Notes under the pieces: generated by a model
What the model was told of the DNA's origin: nothing
The model's database searches: none
Seen by the model: the letters and a program-made list of their open reading frames with translations, nothing else
DNA from: Gilliamella sp. wkB308
GTDB lineage: Bacteria > Pseudomonadota > Gammaproteobacteria > Enterobacterales > Orbaceae
Length of the DNA stretch: 64,000 bases
Reading direction: 5' to 3'
Assembly: GCF_001690185.1 (NCBI RefSeq)
Contig: NZ_LZGN01000045.1
Span: 1 to 64,000 of the forward strand
Program-made: the position numbers and the translations under genes
In this document: positions 11,126 through 21,500 of the stretch, piece by piece
Position numbering within the stretch: position 1 is the stretch's first letter
How the letters are laid out: each line of letters begins with the position of its first letter

Positions 11126-11359
11126 TTATTGATTTGCAGTAATATAATCAATTGCTGATTGAACAGTTGTGATTTTTTCAGCTTCTTCGTCAGGAATTTC
11201 TGTATCGAATTCTTCTTCTAAAGCCATAACTAGTTCAACAGTATCAAGAGAGTCAGCGCCAAGATCTTCTACAAAAGAAGATTCATTTTTCACTTCGTCT
11301 TCTTTCACACCAAGTTGCTCAACAATAATACTTTTAACTCGCTCTTCAATAGTGCTCAT
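11126..11359 (-). CDS. acpP: Acyl carrier protein
   Basis: 77-residue acidic four-helix protein carrying growing acyl chains on a phosphopantetheine arm. The attachment serine is Ser37 in GADSLDTVE, exactly where E. coli has it. Length is 77 residues, against 78 in E. coli. It is flanked by fabG and fabF with unusually long untranslated spacers (150 and 160 bases) that both contain hairpins. This fits its known separate, very high expression. Confidence 0.98.
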   Translation of the reverse strand: MSTIEERVKSIIVEQLGVKEDEVKNESSFVEDLGADSLDTVELVMALEEEFDTEIPDEEAEKITTVQSAIDYITANQ

Positions 11360-11380
11360 ACTCTTTTTTTTCCTATAAAA

Positions 11381-11398
11381 ATCGCCGAAAGTGGCGGT
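11381..11398 (-). terminator. Terminator-like hairpin upstream of acpP
   Basis: On the leftward transcript ACCGCC-ACTTTC-GGCGAT is followed by TTTTTAT. It lies about 20 bases before the acpP start, just upstream of its AGGAAA ribosome site. A hairpin plus U-run inside an operon suggests either an end for fabG read-through transcripts or a 5' stabilising structure on acpP mRNA. Confidence 0.4.
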
Positions 11399-11509
11399 GA
11401 ATGTAAGTTTATAAAATGTTGAAAAAGATGCAAATCATTTTTCAACCCAATTGCTTAATTTTTGTTCGAATCGTCAAAATATTAACTTATTTTACACTAT
11501 TCCAATCAA

Positions 11510-12244
11510 TTACACCATATACATGCCACCATTGACATGCAAAGTTTCACCTGTGATGTAAGAAGCTTCATCAGATGCCAAAAATGCCACAGCACTTGCA
11601 ATTTCAGCGGGTTCACCTAAACGTCCTGTAGGGACTTGTGCTAATGTTAACGCTTTCTGTTCATCAGTAAGTGCTTCTGTCATATTTGTTGCGATAAAGC
11701 CTGGCGCAACAACATTGACTGTAATTCCTCGTGATGCGACTTCACGAGCTAATGATTTACTAAAACCAATTAAACCTGCTTTTGCTGCCGCATAATTTGC
11801 TTGACCGGCGTTACCCATCGTTCCCACAACTGAACCGATAGTAATAATTCTGCCATAACGTTTTTTCATCATAGTTCGCATTAAGGCTTTTGAGAGACGA
11901 AACACAGAAGTTAAATTGGTATTCAAAATATCTTGCCATTCATCTTCTTTCATTCTCATTAATAAATTATCACGGGTAATACCTGCATTATTAACCAAAA
12001 TATCGATATCACCAAATTCCGTTTTAATTGCACCAATAACCGATTCAATTGATGCTTCATCTGTCACATTCAAAGCATAACCTTTACCGTGTGAGCCTAA
12101 ATATTGGCTTATTGCTTCAGCACCTTTTTCTGTTGTTGCTGTACCAATAACTGTTGCACCACATGCAACTAATTTTTCTGCAATTGCTTTACCTATTCCG
12201 CGGCTGGCACCTGTAACTAAAGCAATTTTTCCTGATAGGTTCAT
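11510..12244 (-). CDS. fabG: 3-oxoacyl-ACP reductase
   Basis: NADPH-dependent reduction of 3-oxoacyl-ACP in fatty-acid elongation. It is a 244-residue classical short-chain dehydrogenase with cofactor motif TGASRGIGKAIA, the structural NNAG and the catalytic Ser...YAAAKAG Tyr/Lys pair. The C-terminus GETLHVNGGMYMV is typical of FabG. Length is identical to E. coli FabG. It begins 19 bases after fabD and is in the same leftward operon. Confidence 0.98.
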   Translation of the reverse strand: MNLSGKIALVTGASRGIGKAIAEKLVACGATVIGTATTEKGAEAISQYLGSHGKGYALNVTDEASIESVIGAIKTEFGDIDILVNNAGITRDNLLMRMKEDEWQDILNTNLTSVFRLSKALMRTMMKKRYGRIITIGSVVGTMGNAGQANYAAAKAGLIGFSKSLAREVASRGITVNVVAPGFIATNMTEALTDEQKALTLAQVPTGRLGEPAEIASAVAFLASDEASYITGETLHVNGGMYMV

Positions 12245-12263
12245 AACTACCTCTTTTAAATTT

Positions 12264-13199
12264 TTATTTAGTATTTTCTAACGCAACATCTAATGAAGCT
12301 TTATCATTAACTGCACAAGCAGACAATGAATCAACAATACGTTTAGTCAATCCCGTTAATACTTTACCTGGTCCCATTTCAACTAAAAGTGTTATACCTT
12401 GTTTTGCCATTTCTTCAACTGTTTCAGTCCATCGAACAGGACTATAAAGCTGAGTAATAAGTGCTGCTTTAATTTGATCTGCAGATGATTCAACTTTAAC
12501 ATCAACATTATTAATTACCGCGAATTTTGGCGTATTAAAAGTAATGTTTTCTAACGCTATTGCTAATTTATCTGCTGCCGGTTTCATTAATGCACAATGC
12601 GAGGGAACACTGACAGCAAGAGGTAATGCGCGTTTCGCACCCGCTTCTTTACATAAAGCACCAGCACGTTCAACCGCTTCTTTATTACCAGCAATAACAA
12701 CTTGACCCGGAGAATTGAAATTAACTGGTGCAACAACTTGACCTTGAGCGGCTTGTTCACATGCTTCACGAATTGACTCATTATCGAGCCCGATGATTGC
12801 ATACATGGCTCCTGTACCTGTTGGTACGGCTTCTTGCATAAGTTGTCCACGTAATTCAACTAATTTGATAGCATCTTTAAAATCAATAACACCTGCACAA
12901 ACTAATGCCGAATATTCACCTAAACTATGACCTGCCATAAATTCTGGTTGTGCACCATTTACACTCTGCCATACCCGATAAATTGCTACAGATGCAGCAA
13001 GTAACGCTGGTTGTGTTTGCCAAGTTTTATTTAATTCTTCTACTGGACCGTCTTGTACTAGTGTCCATAAGTCATAACCTAATACCTGTGAAGCTTCATC
13101 AAAAGTTGATTTCACAATTGGATAATTATCAGCAAGATCTTTTAGCATACCTACTGCTTGTGAACCTTGTCCTGGAAATACCATTGCAAATTTGGTCAT
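12264..13199 (-). CDS. fabD: Malonyl-CoA:ACP transacylase
   Basis: Loads malonyl groups from CoA onto acyl carrier protein. The 311-residue product begins with the family start FAMVFPGQGSQAVGML. It has the nucleophile motif GHSLGEYSAL, and the catalytic histidine in SVPSHCALM. Length is within two residues of E. coli FabD. Gaps to fabH (35 bases) and fabG (19 bases) indicate an operon. Confidence 0.98.
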   Translation of the reverse strand: MTKFAMVFPGQGSQAVGMLKDLADNYPIVKSTFDEASQVLGYDLWTLVQDGPVEELNKTWQTQPALLAASVAIYRVWQSVNGAQPEFMAGHSLGEYSALVCAGVIDFKDAIKLVELRGQLMQEAVPTGTGAMYAIIGLDNESIREACEQAAQGQVVAPVNFNSPGQVVIAGNKEAVERAGALCKEAGAKRALPLAVSVPSHCALMKPAADKLAIALENITFNTPKFAVINNVDVKVESSADQIKAALITQLYSPVRWTETVEEMAKQGITLLVEMGPGKVLTGLTKRIVDSLSACAVNDKASLDVALENTK

Positions 13200-13234
13200 T
13201 TTAAAATCCTTGATTACTTAAAATAATTGATTAG

Positions 13235-14188
13235 TTAAAATCTAACGAGCGCAGAGCCCCATACAAAACCGCCACCAAAAGCCTCTAATAGAATTAATTG
13301 GCCACGTTGGATGCGTCCATCTCGGACACCTGCATCTAATGCACAAGGTACCGATGCAGCAGAAGTGTTTCCTTGTTTATCTAATGTTACAATGACTTTA
13401 CTCATATCCATATCTAAACGTTTAGCTGTCGCTGAAATAATTCTTAAATTTGCTTGGTGAGGCACTAACCAATCTAAATCGGCTTTATTAAAAGCATTTT
13501 CAGTTAAAAGCTCATCAACTAAATTTGAGAGTTCTTTAACTGCTATTTTAAACACTTCATTACCATGCATCGTCATATAAACAGGATCATTCATATCACG
13601 GCGATCGACATAGGGATATTTTAATAGATCACCATAACGTCCATCGGCATGTAGATGTGAAGCAATAATACCAGGCTCTTCAGATGCGCCTACAACAACA
13701 GCACCTGCTCCATCACCAAAAATAATAATAGTGCCGCGGTCATCTGGATCAACACCACGTGTTAACATGTCAGATCCCACAACTAAAGCATATTTGATCG
13801 CACCACTTTTTACATATTTATCCGCAATATCTAACGCATAAACAAATCCTGAACATGCAGCCGAAACATCAAAGGCAATCACATCCCCTATTTCAAGTTT
13901 AGCTTGTAGTTCAGTTGCAGAACTTGGAAAAGCATTCACTGAGGTTGCTGTTGCAACAATGATCAAACCGATATCATTTTTATCGATACCAGCCATGTCA
14001 ATAGCATTAATTGCCGCTTCATAGGCCATTGTTGTTACAGTTTCGTCAGGAGCGGCAATACGCCTTTCTTTGATGCCAGTGCGTGTCGTAATCCATTCAT
14101 CACTAGTATCAACCATTTTTTCAAGATCCGCGTTGGTTCGTATCTGTTTTGGAAGATAACTTCCTGTTCCTAATATCTTTGTATACAT
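13235..14188 (-). CDS. fabH: 3-oxoacyl-ACP synthase III
   Basis: Initiates fatty acid synthesis by condensing acetyl-CoA with malonyl-ACP. The 317-residue product carries the Cys-His-Asn triad: DVSAACSGF (Cys near 112), VPHQANLRI (His near 244) and GNTSAAS (Asn near 274). The C-terminal glycine-rich [13 protein letters not shown] loop is complete. It starts only 4 bases after the plsX stop, so translation is probably coupled. Confidence 0.98.
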   Translation of the reverse strand: MYTKILGTGSYLPKQIRTNADLEKMVDTSDEWITTRTGIKERRIAAPDETVTTMAYEAAINAIDMAGIDKNDIGLIIVATATSVNAFPSSATELQAKLEIGDVIAFDVSAACSGFVYALDIADKYVKSGAIKYALVVGSDMLTRGVDPDDRGTIIIFGDGAGAVVVGASEEPGIIASHLHADGRYGDLLKYPYVDRRDMNDPVYMTMHGNEVFKIAVKELSNLVDELLTENAFNKADLDWLVPHQANLRIISATAKRLDMDMSKVIVTLDKQGNTSAASVPCALDAGVRDGRIQRGQLILLEAFGGGFVWGSALVRF

Positions 14189-14192
14189 CTAA

Positions 14193-15239
14193 TTATTCGC
14201 TCTTAGGTAGTGCGGAAGAAAGACTGGTTGCAATCTTCTCTGGTATATTTGTTTGGATAGCCAAAATAGCTTGTTCTATTGCTGCAAAAAAAGATTTTTG
14301 ATTGGCACTACCGTGACTTTTAATCACAATACTTTGAAGTCCAAGTAAACAGGCTCCATTATATCGCCCAGGATCCAAATAACAAAAATTTTTTGCAATC
14401 TTTCTTTGTATCCATTTGCTCATTAATTTCATTAAAAATGAATTATGATTTAAGGATAATTTGAGCGAAGACATAAAAATTTTGATTAAGCCTTCTACCG
14501 TTTTTAATGTTACATTACCCACAAATCCATCACAGACTAATACATCGGTTTTACCAGTTAAAAGATCATTGCCTTCTAAATAACCGATATAATTAATTTG
14601 TTCATTCGATTTTAAAACTGTCGCTGCTGCACGAATTTTATCTAATCCTTTGATATCCTCTTCACCGATGTTAAGTAACGCAACTCGTGGAGTTTCGATC
14701 TTAAGTACGGTTTTGGCAAGAATCTCACCCATTATCGCAAATTGTACTAACATATCACTATCACATTCAGCATTAGCGCCAAGATCCAAAACGACTGTAT
14801 CATGATTATTTAATGCTGGTATAGTCGCAACCAGAGCGGGGCGGTCAATACCGGTTAGAGAATGTAATAATAATTTAGATAACCCCATCAAAGCGCCCGT
14901 ATTACCCGCGCTAACACATGCCTGAGCAGAGTTATCTTTGACAAGTTCCAATGCGATTCTCATTGAAGAGCCTTGACTATGACGAATTGCGTAAGAGGGC
15001 TTCATGTCATTCGTAATCACAGTGGTTGATTCTATCAATACCAATCGACCATCGTTTTGATACTGTGCAATAAGTTTGGTATTTTCTTTAGACAAAAAGG
15101 AGCTTATTTCTGTTAGATTACCTACCAGAAAGATAGAAAGATTTGGATAACGATTTAATGCTTGTATTGCAGCAGGAACAACAATACGAGGACCGAAGTC
15201 CCCGCTCATAGCATCTAACGCGATGGTTAGATTATCCAA
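14193..15239 (-). CDS. plsX: Phosphate acyltransferase PlsX
   Basis: Makes acyl-phosphate from acyl-ACP, linking fatty acid synthesis to phospholipid synthesis through PlsY. The 348-residue product begins with TTG, supported by an AGGTGA ribosome site five bases upstream and by alignment of [15 protein letters not shown] to the family start. The usual ALDxMGGD motif reads SGD here, a mild substitution. Also visible: [11 protein letters not shown] and [11 protein letters not shown]. It sits between rpmF and fabH as in enteric bacteria. Confidence 0.95.
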   Translation of the reverse strand: MDNLTIALDAMSGDFGPRIVVPAAIQALNRYPNLSIFLVGNLTEISSFLSKENTKLIAQYQNDGRLVLIESTTVITNDMKPSYAIRHSQGSSMRIALELVKDNSAQACVSAGNTGALMGLSKLLLHSLTGIDRPALVATIPALNNHDTVVLDLGANAECDSDMLVQFAIMGEILAKTVLKIETPRVALLNIGEEDIKGLDKIRAAATVLKSNEQINYIGYLEGNDLLTGKTDVLVCDGFVGNVTLKTVEGLIKIFMSSLKLSLNHNSFLMKLMSKWIQRKIAKNFCYLDPGRYNGACLLGLQSIVIKSHGSANQKSFFAAIEQAILAIQTNIPEKIATSLSSALPKSE

Positions 15240-15272
15240 AATGTCACCTGAGGATTTCTAAATTCGCAGTAA

Positions 15273-15440
15273 TTATTTAGAAATCACTTTACGACCACGA
15301 TAATAACCATCAGCGGTTACGTGGTGACGTAAATGTGTTTTACCTGATTCATCAACTGAGATATTAGCAACAGTTAATGCATCATGTGAACGACGCATAC
15401 CACGTTTTGCACGAGTTTTACGATTCTGTTGAACAGCCAT
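15273..15440 (-). CDS. rpmF: 50S ribosomal protein L32
   Basis: 55-residue basic ribosomal protein, read directly from the minus strand. It begins [20 protein letters not shown], the conserved L32 start, and ends GRKVISK. E. coli L32 is 57 codons. The start ATG is at 15438-15440, just after yceD (4-base gap), and plsX follows. It is coupled to fatty acid genes in the classical yceD-rpmF-plsX arrangement. Confidence 0.96.
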   Translation of the reverse strand: MAVQQNRKTRAKRGMRRSHDALTVANISVDESGKTHLRHHVTADGYYRGRKVISK

Positions 15441-15444
15441 GGAT

Positions 15445-15954
15445 TTACCCCTTATTCTTTAAACTAACTAAAATTGCAAATGGATTTGGCTTTTCATTCT
15501 CTTTTGGAATATCACCAAAGACCATATCTGCCTCTGACACTTCGCAGTGTTTACTATCATGTACCGGCGCAATTGGTAACGAGAGAATAATTTCGTCCTC
15601 AAGTAACGCTAATATATCCACTTCACCGAACTCGTTCATCAGAACAGGTTCATAATGTTCCGGTAGTGTCTCTGCTTGAGCATCGCTCTTTACAGGACTA
15701 AATTTATTCATCACATGAATTTCAGTGATAAAAGGTTTAAAACAACGTTGGCAAATCAGTTCCAACGTTATCTTCGCATCAATTTTGATAACACAGAGTT
15801 TTTGCTCATCATAATCAAAAGATAAGCGGCACTCGATATCACTTTTTGGACTTTCAACCCTTGTTGCACTTTTTGCTGGATAATATCCAACATAATCAAG
15901 TCGTTTCTGTGCAGCTTTAATAGGGTCGATCGTTAATGGCAATTTATTTTGCAT
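15445..15954 (-). CDS. yceD: YceD family protein (23S rRNA accumulation protein)
   Basis: 169-residue member of the YceD/DUF177 family, required for normal 23S rRNA accumulation in E. coli and plants. The CQRCFKPF segment and the conserved acidic stretch [21 protein letters not shown] are visible. Length is close to E. coli YceD (173). It is the first gene of the leftward lipid operon, immediately before rpmF. The 257 bases upstream contain no gene and probably hold the operon promoter. Confidence 0.92.
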   Translation of the reverse strand: MQNKLPLTIDPIKAAQKRLDYVGYYPAKSATRVESPKSDIECRLSFDYDEQKLCVIKIDAKITLELICQRCFKPFITEIHVMNKFSPVKSDAQAETLPEHYEPVLMNEFGEVDILALLEDEIILSLPIAPVHDSKHCEVSEADMVFGDIPKENEKPNPFAILVSLKNKG

Positions 15955-16211
15955 AAAATATGCACATCTACCTTAAAAAATTATTTAGTGTAGCTAAAAA
16001 CTACACGATGCCGTAAGGCGCGCATATTACCTTTAAATCAAGGTTTCGTCAATGGGATTGTATAAGATAATTTGTTTTAGTCGTTGATTATTGGCTTGAT
16101 ATTTTTATTACTCTATTATTTCAATAATATAAAAAAACATCAAATTTGAGATTTCTATTTGATAATTATAAGCCAATTTTAACAAACAAATTAAAACGAT
16201 TTCTAATCAAT

Positions 16212-17129
16212 TTACCAGCTACCAGAAGCGCCACCACCACCACTACGACCACCTCCGCCACCGCTAAATCCTCCTGAACCACCTCCAAACCCACCACCGC
16301 CAAAACCTCCTCCACGGAATCCGCCTCCACCTGAACCACTGCTACCGTTTATTCGTAAAAATCCACTCGCAATCGTGCTCATGACAAACGCCAAGAATAA
16401 TAAGATAAAAGCAATGGATATAGAATGACCATTCCATAAGGTAAACCCTCCTACTGATAACCCATTAAGTAGCCCAGTACCCAAATTTCGACTGGCCGAA
16501 CGTTTAGACGATCCTAGCGGTATAATGCTATTGATAACAAAGCAAATGAAAAAAGAGACCAAACCATAATTAAATAATTTAGCACCAAATTCACCAGCAA
16601 GAAGCGTACCAATATCAGATTCATTGCTATTTTCATTCCCCAGCGGTTCTGAATTATCTATTTTTTGTTTCAAGACGGATATAGCATTTTTGATACCTTG
16701 ATAATAGTTATTTTGTTTGAATTCCGGTGTTAATTGTTCACGTATAATATGACTAGCAATTAAATCGGTTATGGTTCCCTCTAACCCATAACCGACTTCA
16801 ATATGAATACGTCTATCGTCTTTAGCGATTAATAATAAAATACCATTATCTTGTCCTTTTTTTCCTATTCCCCATTGAGCAAAAACTCGAGTTGCACATT
16901 GTTCAATGGTTTCATCTTCAAGCTTTGCAATCATTAAAATTATAATTTGTGCACCATCAGTTCTTGGTTTTTCAAATTCAATTAGACTCGATTCTAAATC
17001 ATCAATTTGTGATGGCGTCAGTGTATTTGTCGTATCAATCACCCGCCGTGTAAATTGTGGAATTTCAGTCAGTCCAAAACAAAACCAACTGAATATTAAT
17101 AATAAGCTAACTGAAAAATATCTCTTCAT
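16212..17129 (-). CDS. TPM domain-containing membrane protein
   Basis: 305 residues. An N-terminal signal sequence (about 1-20) leads into a TPM domain (about 25-155) containing DNGILLLIAKDDRRIHIEVGYGLEG, a family signature split here by position only. A predicted membrane region (about 185-255) follows, and the very glycine- and serine-rich tail is typical of YgcG-like proteins. The biochemical function in bacteria is uncertain; relatives act in photosystem II repair or as weak phosphatases. It starts 8 bases downstream of a LemA gene, a widespread pairing, so they probably act together at the envelope. Confidence 0.85.
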   Translation of the reverse strand: MKRYFSVSLLLIFSWFCFGLTEIPQFTRRVIDTTNTLTPSQIDDLESSLIEFEKPRTDGAQIIILMIAKLEDETIEQCATRVFAQWGIGKKGQDNGILLLIAKDDRRIHIEVGYGLEGTITDLIASHIIREQLTPEFKQNNYYQGIKNAISVLKQKIDNSEPLGNENSNESDIGTLLAGEFGAKLFNYGLVSFFICFVINSIIPLGSSKRSASRNLGTGLLNGLSVGGFTLWNGHSISIAFILLFLAFVMSTIASGFLRINGSSGSGGGGFRGGGFGGGGFGGGSGGFSGGGGGRSGGGGASGSW

Positions 17130-17137
17130 TATATTCT

Positions 17138-17734
17138 CTACCCAAAATTAACTGTAGGTGCATTAGAAATCTGTTTTTCATTTTCAACACTAAACTGTTG
17201 TTTTGGTTTTACACCTAAAACATCTGCTACCCATTTTGTGGGTAATCGACGGATATATGTATTGAAATTTTGTACAGCTTCAATATAGCGTCCTCGAGCA
17301 ACAGCAATACGGTTCTCGGTACCCTCCAATTGACTCATTAAATCTTGATATAGTGTATTAGCTTTAAGCTCTGGATAATTTTCACTAACTGCTATCAAAC
17401 GACTTAATGCAGAACTTAATTCAGATTGTGCTTGTTGAAATTTAGAAAATAAAGCAGGATCGGTAAGTTGATCTGCATTTAATTGTATTGAACCAACTTT
17501 GGCTCGGGCGTCAGTGACTTGTGTAAATACCTCTTTTTCGTGTGTCGCGTACCCTTTAACAGTATTAACCAAATTAGGAACTAAATCGGCTCGACGTTTA
17601 TACTGGTTAATAACTTCTGACCATGAAGCTGCCACTTTTTCATCTTGGGTTTGGATACTATTGTAGTTTTTAAAAAAAATGAATCCTGCAACAATAAGTA
17701 ACGCAATAATGAGTAACACTAGTTTTGATTTCAT
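17138..17734 (-). CDS. lemA: LemA family protein
   Basis: 198-residue protein with one N-terminal membrane helix (about 5-22) and a long helical domain outside. The LemA core includes VINQYKRRADLVPNLVNTVK and a FNTYIRRLPTKW segment. I place the start at 17734, where AAGGGGG lies six bases upstream. A further upstream in-frame start adds 24 residues without a ribosome site. LemA proteins have no firm enzymatic role. The gene is paired with the TPM-domain gene directly downstream. Confidence 0.9.
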   Translation of the reverse strand: MKSKLVLLIIALLIVAGFIFFKNYNSIQTQDEKVAASWSEVINQYKRRADLVPNLVNTVKGYATHEKEVFTQVTDARAKVGSIQLNADQLTDPALFSKFQQAQSELSSALSRLIAVSENYPELKANTLYQDLMSQLEGTENRIAVARGRYIEAVQNFNTYIRRLPTKWVADVLGVKPKQQFSVENEKQISNAPTVNFG

Positions 17735-18182
17735 CGTAACCCCCTTATAAAATTGTCTAATTAATAGGTAATTTAGAAAAACACAACTGATTGAAACCAA
17801 TAACAATTAAACTAAGGACATCAAAATATAGATCAATATATGAAATGAGTACTGAATATCATTAATACATAAACATGAGTTGAATCAGAACTAAAAAGAA
17901 CACTATAAGTAATAAAGAAAAGATAGTCAGGAAAAAAGTAATTCAATGTGGATTAGCTTAATTTTTCTTTGGTTTTATATTTTTTTAGAATAAGTATACG
18001 CTAATCACACTAATTTTTTATAATAGTTAGATTGTATTATAGCTATTTTTATAAACTTTGCGAAGTATAATCATAACTACTTATTAAAGTCTAGTATGTC
18101 ATTATTGGATTATTGCTCACATAACCTTAATGAATTAATGATGAATCAGAATATTAGATTTTTGCTTGTTTCATCAAATTTA
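17735..18182. other. Intergenic stretch without a recognisable gene
   Basis: 448 bases of very AT-rich sequence upstream of lemA and downstream of the monooxygenase gene. I see no open frame with coding character, no RNA gene and no strong hairpin. It probably contains the lemA-TPM promoter, but no convincing -35/-10 pair stands out. Confidence 0.5.
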
Positions 18183-18497
18183 TTATTTTAGTAAAACATC
18201 AAAACATTCTAATTGTGCCGGTTCAAAATAGATATCACTATTATTCGGTCGATTATTCGTATTACGATGAGTATGTTTGAAGTGATCTGAATTTACCCAA
18301 GCTTCAAAATCCGCCTTAGATTCCCATTCAGCAAATGAGGAAAATAAAGTATAATCCTGCTCAGTTTTTCCTTGTAGAAAGTAAAAACGATTAAAGCCTT
18401 TCATCTCTTTTAAATGGCTATCCCGGTTACGCCATATGTCAATAAAAGTCTCTTCACTACCTCGTTTTATTTTAAAACGGTTCATAACAATATACAT
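18183..18497 (-). CDS. Antibiotic biosynthesis monooxygenase / IsdG-like heme-degrading protein
   Basis: 104-residue ABM-fold (dimeric alpha/beta barrel) protein. Residues matching the IsdG/HmoB heme-degradation triad are present at the expected spacing: Asn6 (MYIVMNRF), Trp67 (FEAWVNS) and His77 (HFKHTH). A typical GFNRF segment follows helix 1. Heme breakdown to release iron is therefore likely but unproven; other ABM members act on quinones or are of unknown use. It lies just beyond the strong rpoC terminator and so has its own promoter or uses read-through. Confidence 0.75.
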   Translation of the reverse strand: MYIVMNRFKIKRGSEETFIDIWRNRDSHLKEMKGFNRFYFLQGKTEQDYTLFSSFAEWESKADFEAWVNSDHFKHTHRNTNNRPNNSDIYFEPAQLECFDVLLK

Positions 18498-18528
18498 ATA
18501 AAACTCCTTTCATTTCATTTGAGATAAA

Positions 18529-18558
18529 AAAATAGCACGTGCAATCACGTGCTATTTT
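18529..18558 (-). terminator. rpoC terminator
   Basis: An 11-bp perfect stem AATAGCACGTG/CACGTGCTATT with a 4-base loop lies 18 bases after the rpoC stop. On the leftward transcript it is followed by seven consecutive T residues. This is a classical strong Rho-independent terminator closing the rplK-rpoC operon. Confidence 0.93.
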
Positions 18559-18576
18559 AATAACTCGTCCTAGTGA

Positions 18577-21500
18577 CTATTGATTTTCTTCTGCAGAATT
18601 AAGCAACTCAGCTAAGTTAGCTGTTGCTTCTTCAGCAGAAATTGTTGTTTGAATATCATCACTTGATGGCATTGCACGTTTACGTAAACGCTCTTTATGG
18701 TAAGCATAACCAGTACCAGCCGGAATCAATCGACCAACAATAACGTTTTCTTTTAAGCCACGTAATTCGTCGTTTTTACCAGCAACAGCTGCTTCGGTTA
18801 ATACGCGAGTCGTTTCTTGGAACGATGCCGCAGAAATAAACGATTCAGTTGTTAATGATGCTTTAGTAATACCAAGTAGATCGTGTAAATAAACAATTGG
18901 TTCTTTACCTTGTGCTTCAAGCTCACGATTAATAATCTTCAAGCGTGAAACTTCAAGTTGTTCACCGTCAAGTAGACGAGAACCACCCGGATGAATAACC
19001 GTTGCTTTACGCAGCATCTGACGAACGATAACTTCAATGTGTTTATCATTGATTTTTACACCTTGCAGACGATAAACTTCTTGAACTTCGTTAACAATGT
19101 AACGTGTTACCGCATTTACGCCACGTAGACGTAAGATATCATGTGCTGATTCAGGCCCATCGGAAATCACATCACCACGTCCAACTTGTTCGCCTTCAAA
19201 TACGTTAAGTTGACGCCATTTAGGAATCATCTCTTCATATGGTTCACTGCCATCTAATGGCGTGATGATCAAGCGACGTTTACCTTTGGTCTCTTTACCA
19301 AACGAAATAATACCATCAATTTCAGCAAGAATAGCTGATTCTTTCGGTTTACGAGCTTCAAATAGGTCAGCTACGCGTGGTAAACCACCGGTAATATCTT
19401 TAGTCCCTACAGAGGCTTGTGGAATACGTGCAAGCGTATCACCGACATTGATTTCTGCACCATCTTCTAATTGAACTAATGCTTTACCTGGTAAGAAGTA
19501 TTGTGCAAGCATTTCAGTACCCGCAACATAGATATCTTTACCTTTAGCATCAACAATCTTGATTGCCGGACGTAAATCTTTACCAACACCTGTTCGCTCA
19601 GCGACATCTAAAATAACAATCGATGATAAACCTGTTAATTCGTCGGTTTGACGGGTAATAGTTTGACCATCCACCATATCAACAAATTTTACAAAGCCTT
19701 TCGCTTCAGAGATAACTGGCATTGTATGTGGATCCCAGTTAGCAACTGTTTCACCAGCATCGACTGCTGCACCATTACCTTTTGTTAAAATCGAACCATA
19801 AGGAACTTTGTAAGTCTCTTTCATTCGACCTAAATCATCGATAATCGTTAACTCAGCATTACGTGATGTAATAACCAATTTCTTGTCTGGGTTAGTCACA
19901 AATTTAGCATTGGTTAATTTAATACTACCTTTGTTTTTAACTTGAACACTTGATTCTGCCGCCGCTCTTGATGCCGCACCACCGATATGGAACGTACGCA
20001 TGGTTAACTGTGTACCTGGCTCACCGATTGATTGAGCTGCGATAACACCAATTGCTTCACCTTTGTTCACTAAGTGACCACGTGCTAAGTCACGACCATA
20101 ACATTTCGCACAAACACCAAAATCAGTATCACACGAAACCACAGAACGGACTTTAACACTATCAACCGATTCAGCCTCTAGTAAATCACAGTAGCTTTCA
20201 TCAAGTAATGTGTTACGTGGAATTAATATATCGGCACTACCTGGTTTTAACACATCTTCAGCCGTTACACGACCTAATACACGTTCACGAAGTGGCTCTT
20301 TAACATCCCCACCTTCGATAACCGGTGTCATCACTACGCCTTCTAATGTGCCACAATCGTCTTCAATAACAACTAAATCTTGAGCAACATCAACTAAACG
20401 ACGAGTCAAATAACCAGAGTTCGCCGTTTTTAACGCTGTATCAGCAAGACCTTTACGCGCACCATGGGTAGAAATAAAGTACTGAAGTACGTTTAATCCT
20501 TCACGGAAGTTTGCCGTAATTGGTGTTTCGATAATAGAACCATCCGGTTTTGCCATCAAACCACGCATACCTGCTAACTGACGAATCTGTGCTGCAGAAC
20601 CCCGCGCACCTGAGTCGGCCATCATATAAATACTGTTGAAAGAAGATTGTACTTCTTCTTTACCTTCACGATTAATCACTTTTTCAGTTGATAAGTTATC
20701 CATCATGGCTTTTGCAACACGTTCATTGGCTGCTGCCCAAATATCGATAACTTTATTATAACGTTCACCTGCTGTGACTAAACCTGATTGGAATTGCTCT
20801 TGAATTTCAGCAACTTCAATTTCAGCTTCGTTGATGATTTGTAATTTCTTAGCTGGAATTTCCATATCATCAATACCAACTGAAACACCAGAACGTGCAG
20901 CATAAGCAAAACCGGTATACATCACTTGGTCAGCCAAAATAACGGTTTCTTTCATACCTAGTTGACGATAGCAAATATTCAAAATACGTGAAATTGCTTT
21001 TTTGCCAAGTGGTTGGTTAATCACTGAGTAACTCATCCCTTTTGGCATAATCAACCATAAAATAGCACGCCCAACAGTTGTATCAATAACTGAGGTTGTT
21101 TCTTCCCACTCACCAACACTATTACGTTGGCTTTCTGTGATACGCACTTTAACTTTAGCATGTAACTCAACAAGACCTAAGCGATACAGTTTTTCTGCTT
21201 CTTTAGGACCGGTTAAAATCATGCCTTCACCTTTCGCATTGACTTTATCACGAGTCATGTAGTAAAGACCTAATACCACGTCCTGAGAAGGAACAATAAT
21301 AGGCTCACCACTCGCAGGCGAAAGAATGTTGTTGGTTGACATCATTAACGCACGCGCTTCTAATTGCGCTTCTAACGTTAATGGTACGTGAACCGCCATT
21401 TGGTCACCATCGAAGTCAGCATTGAATGCCGCACAAACTAATGGATGTAACTGAATCGCTTTACCTTCAATTAAGATAGGTTCAAATGCCTGAATACCCA

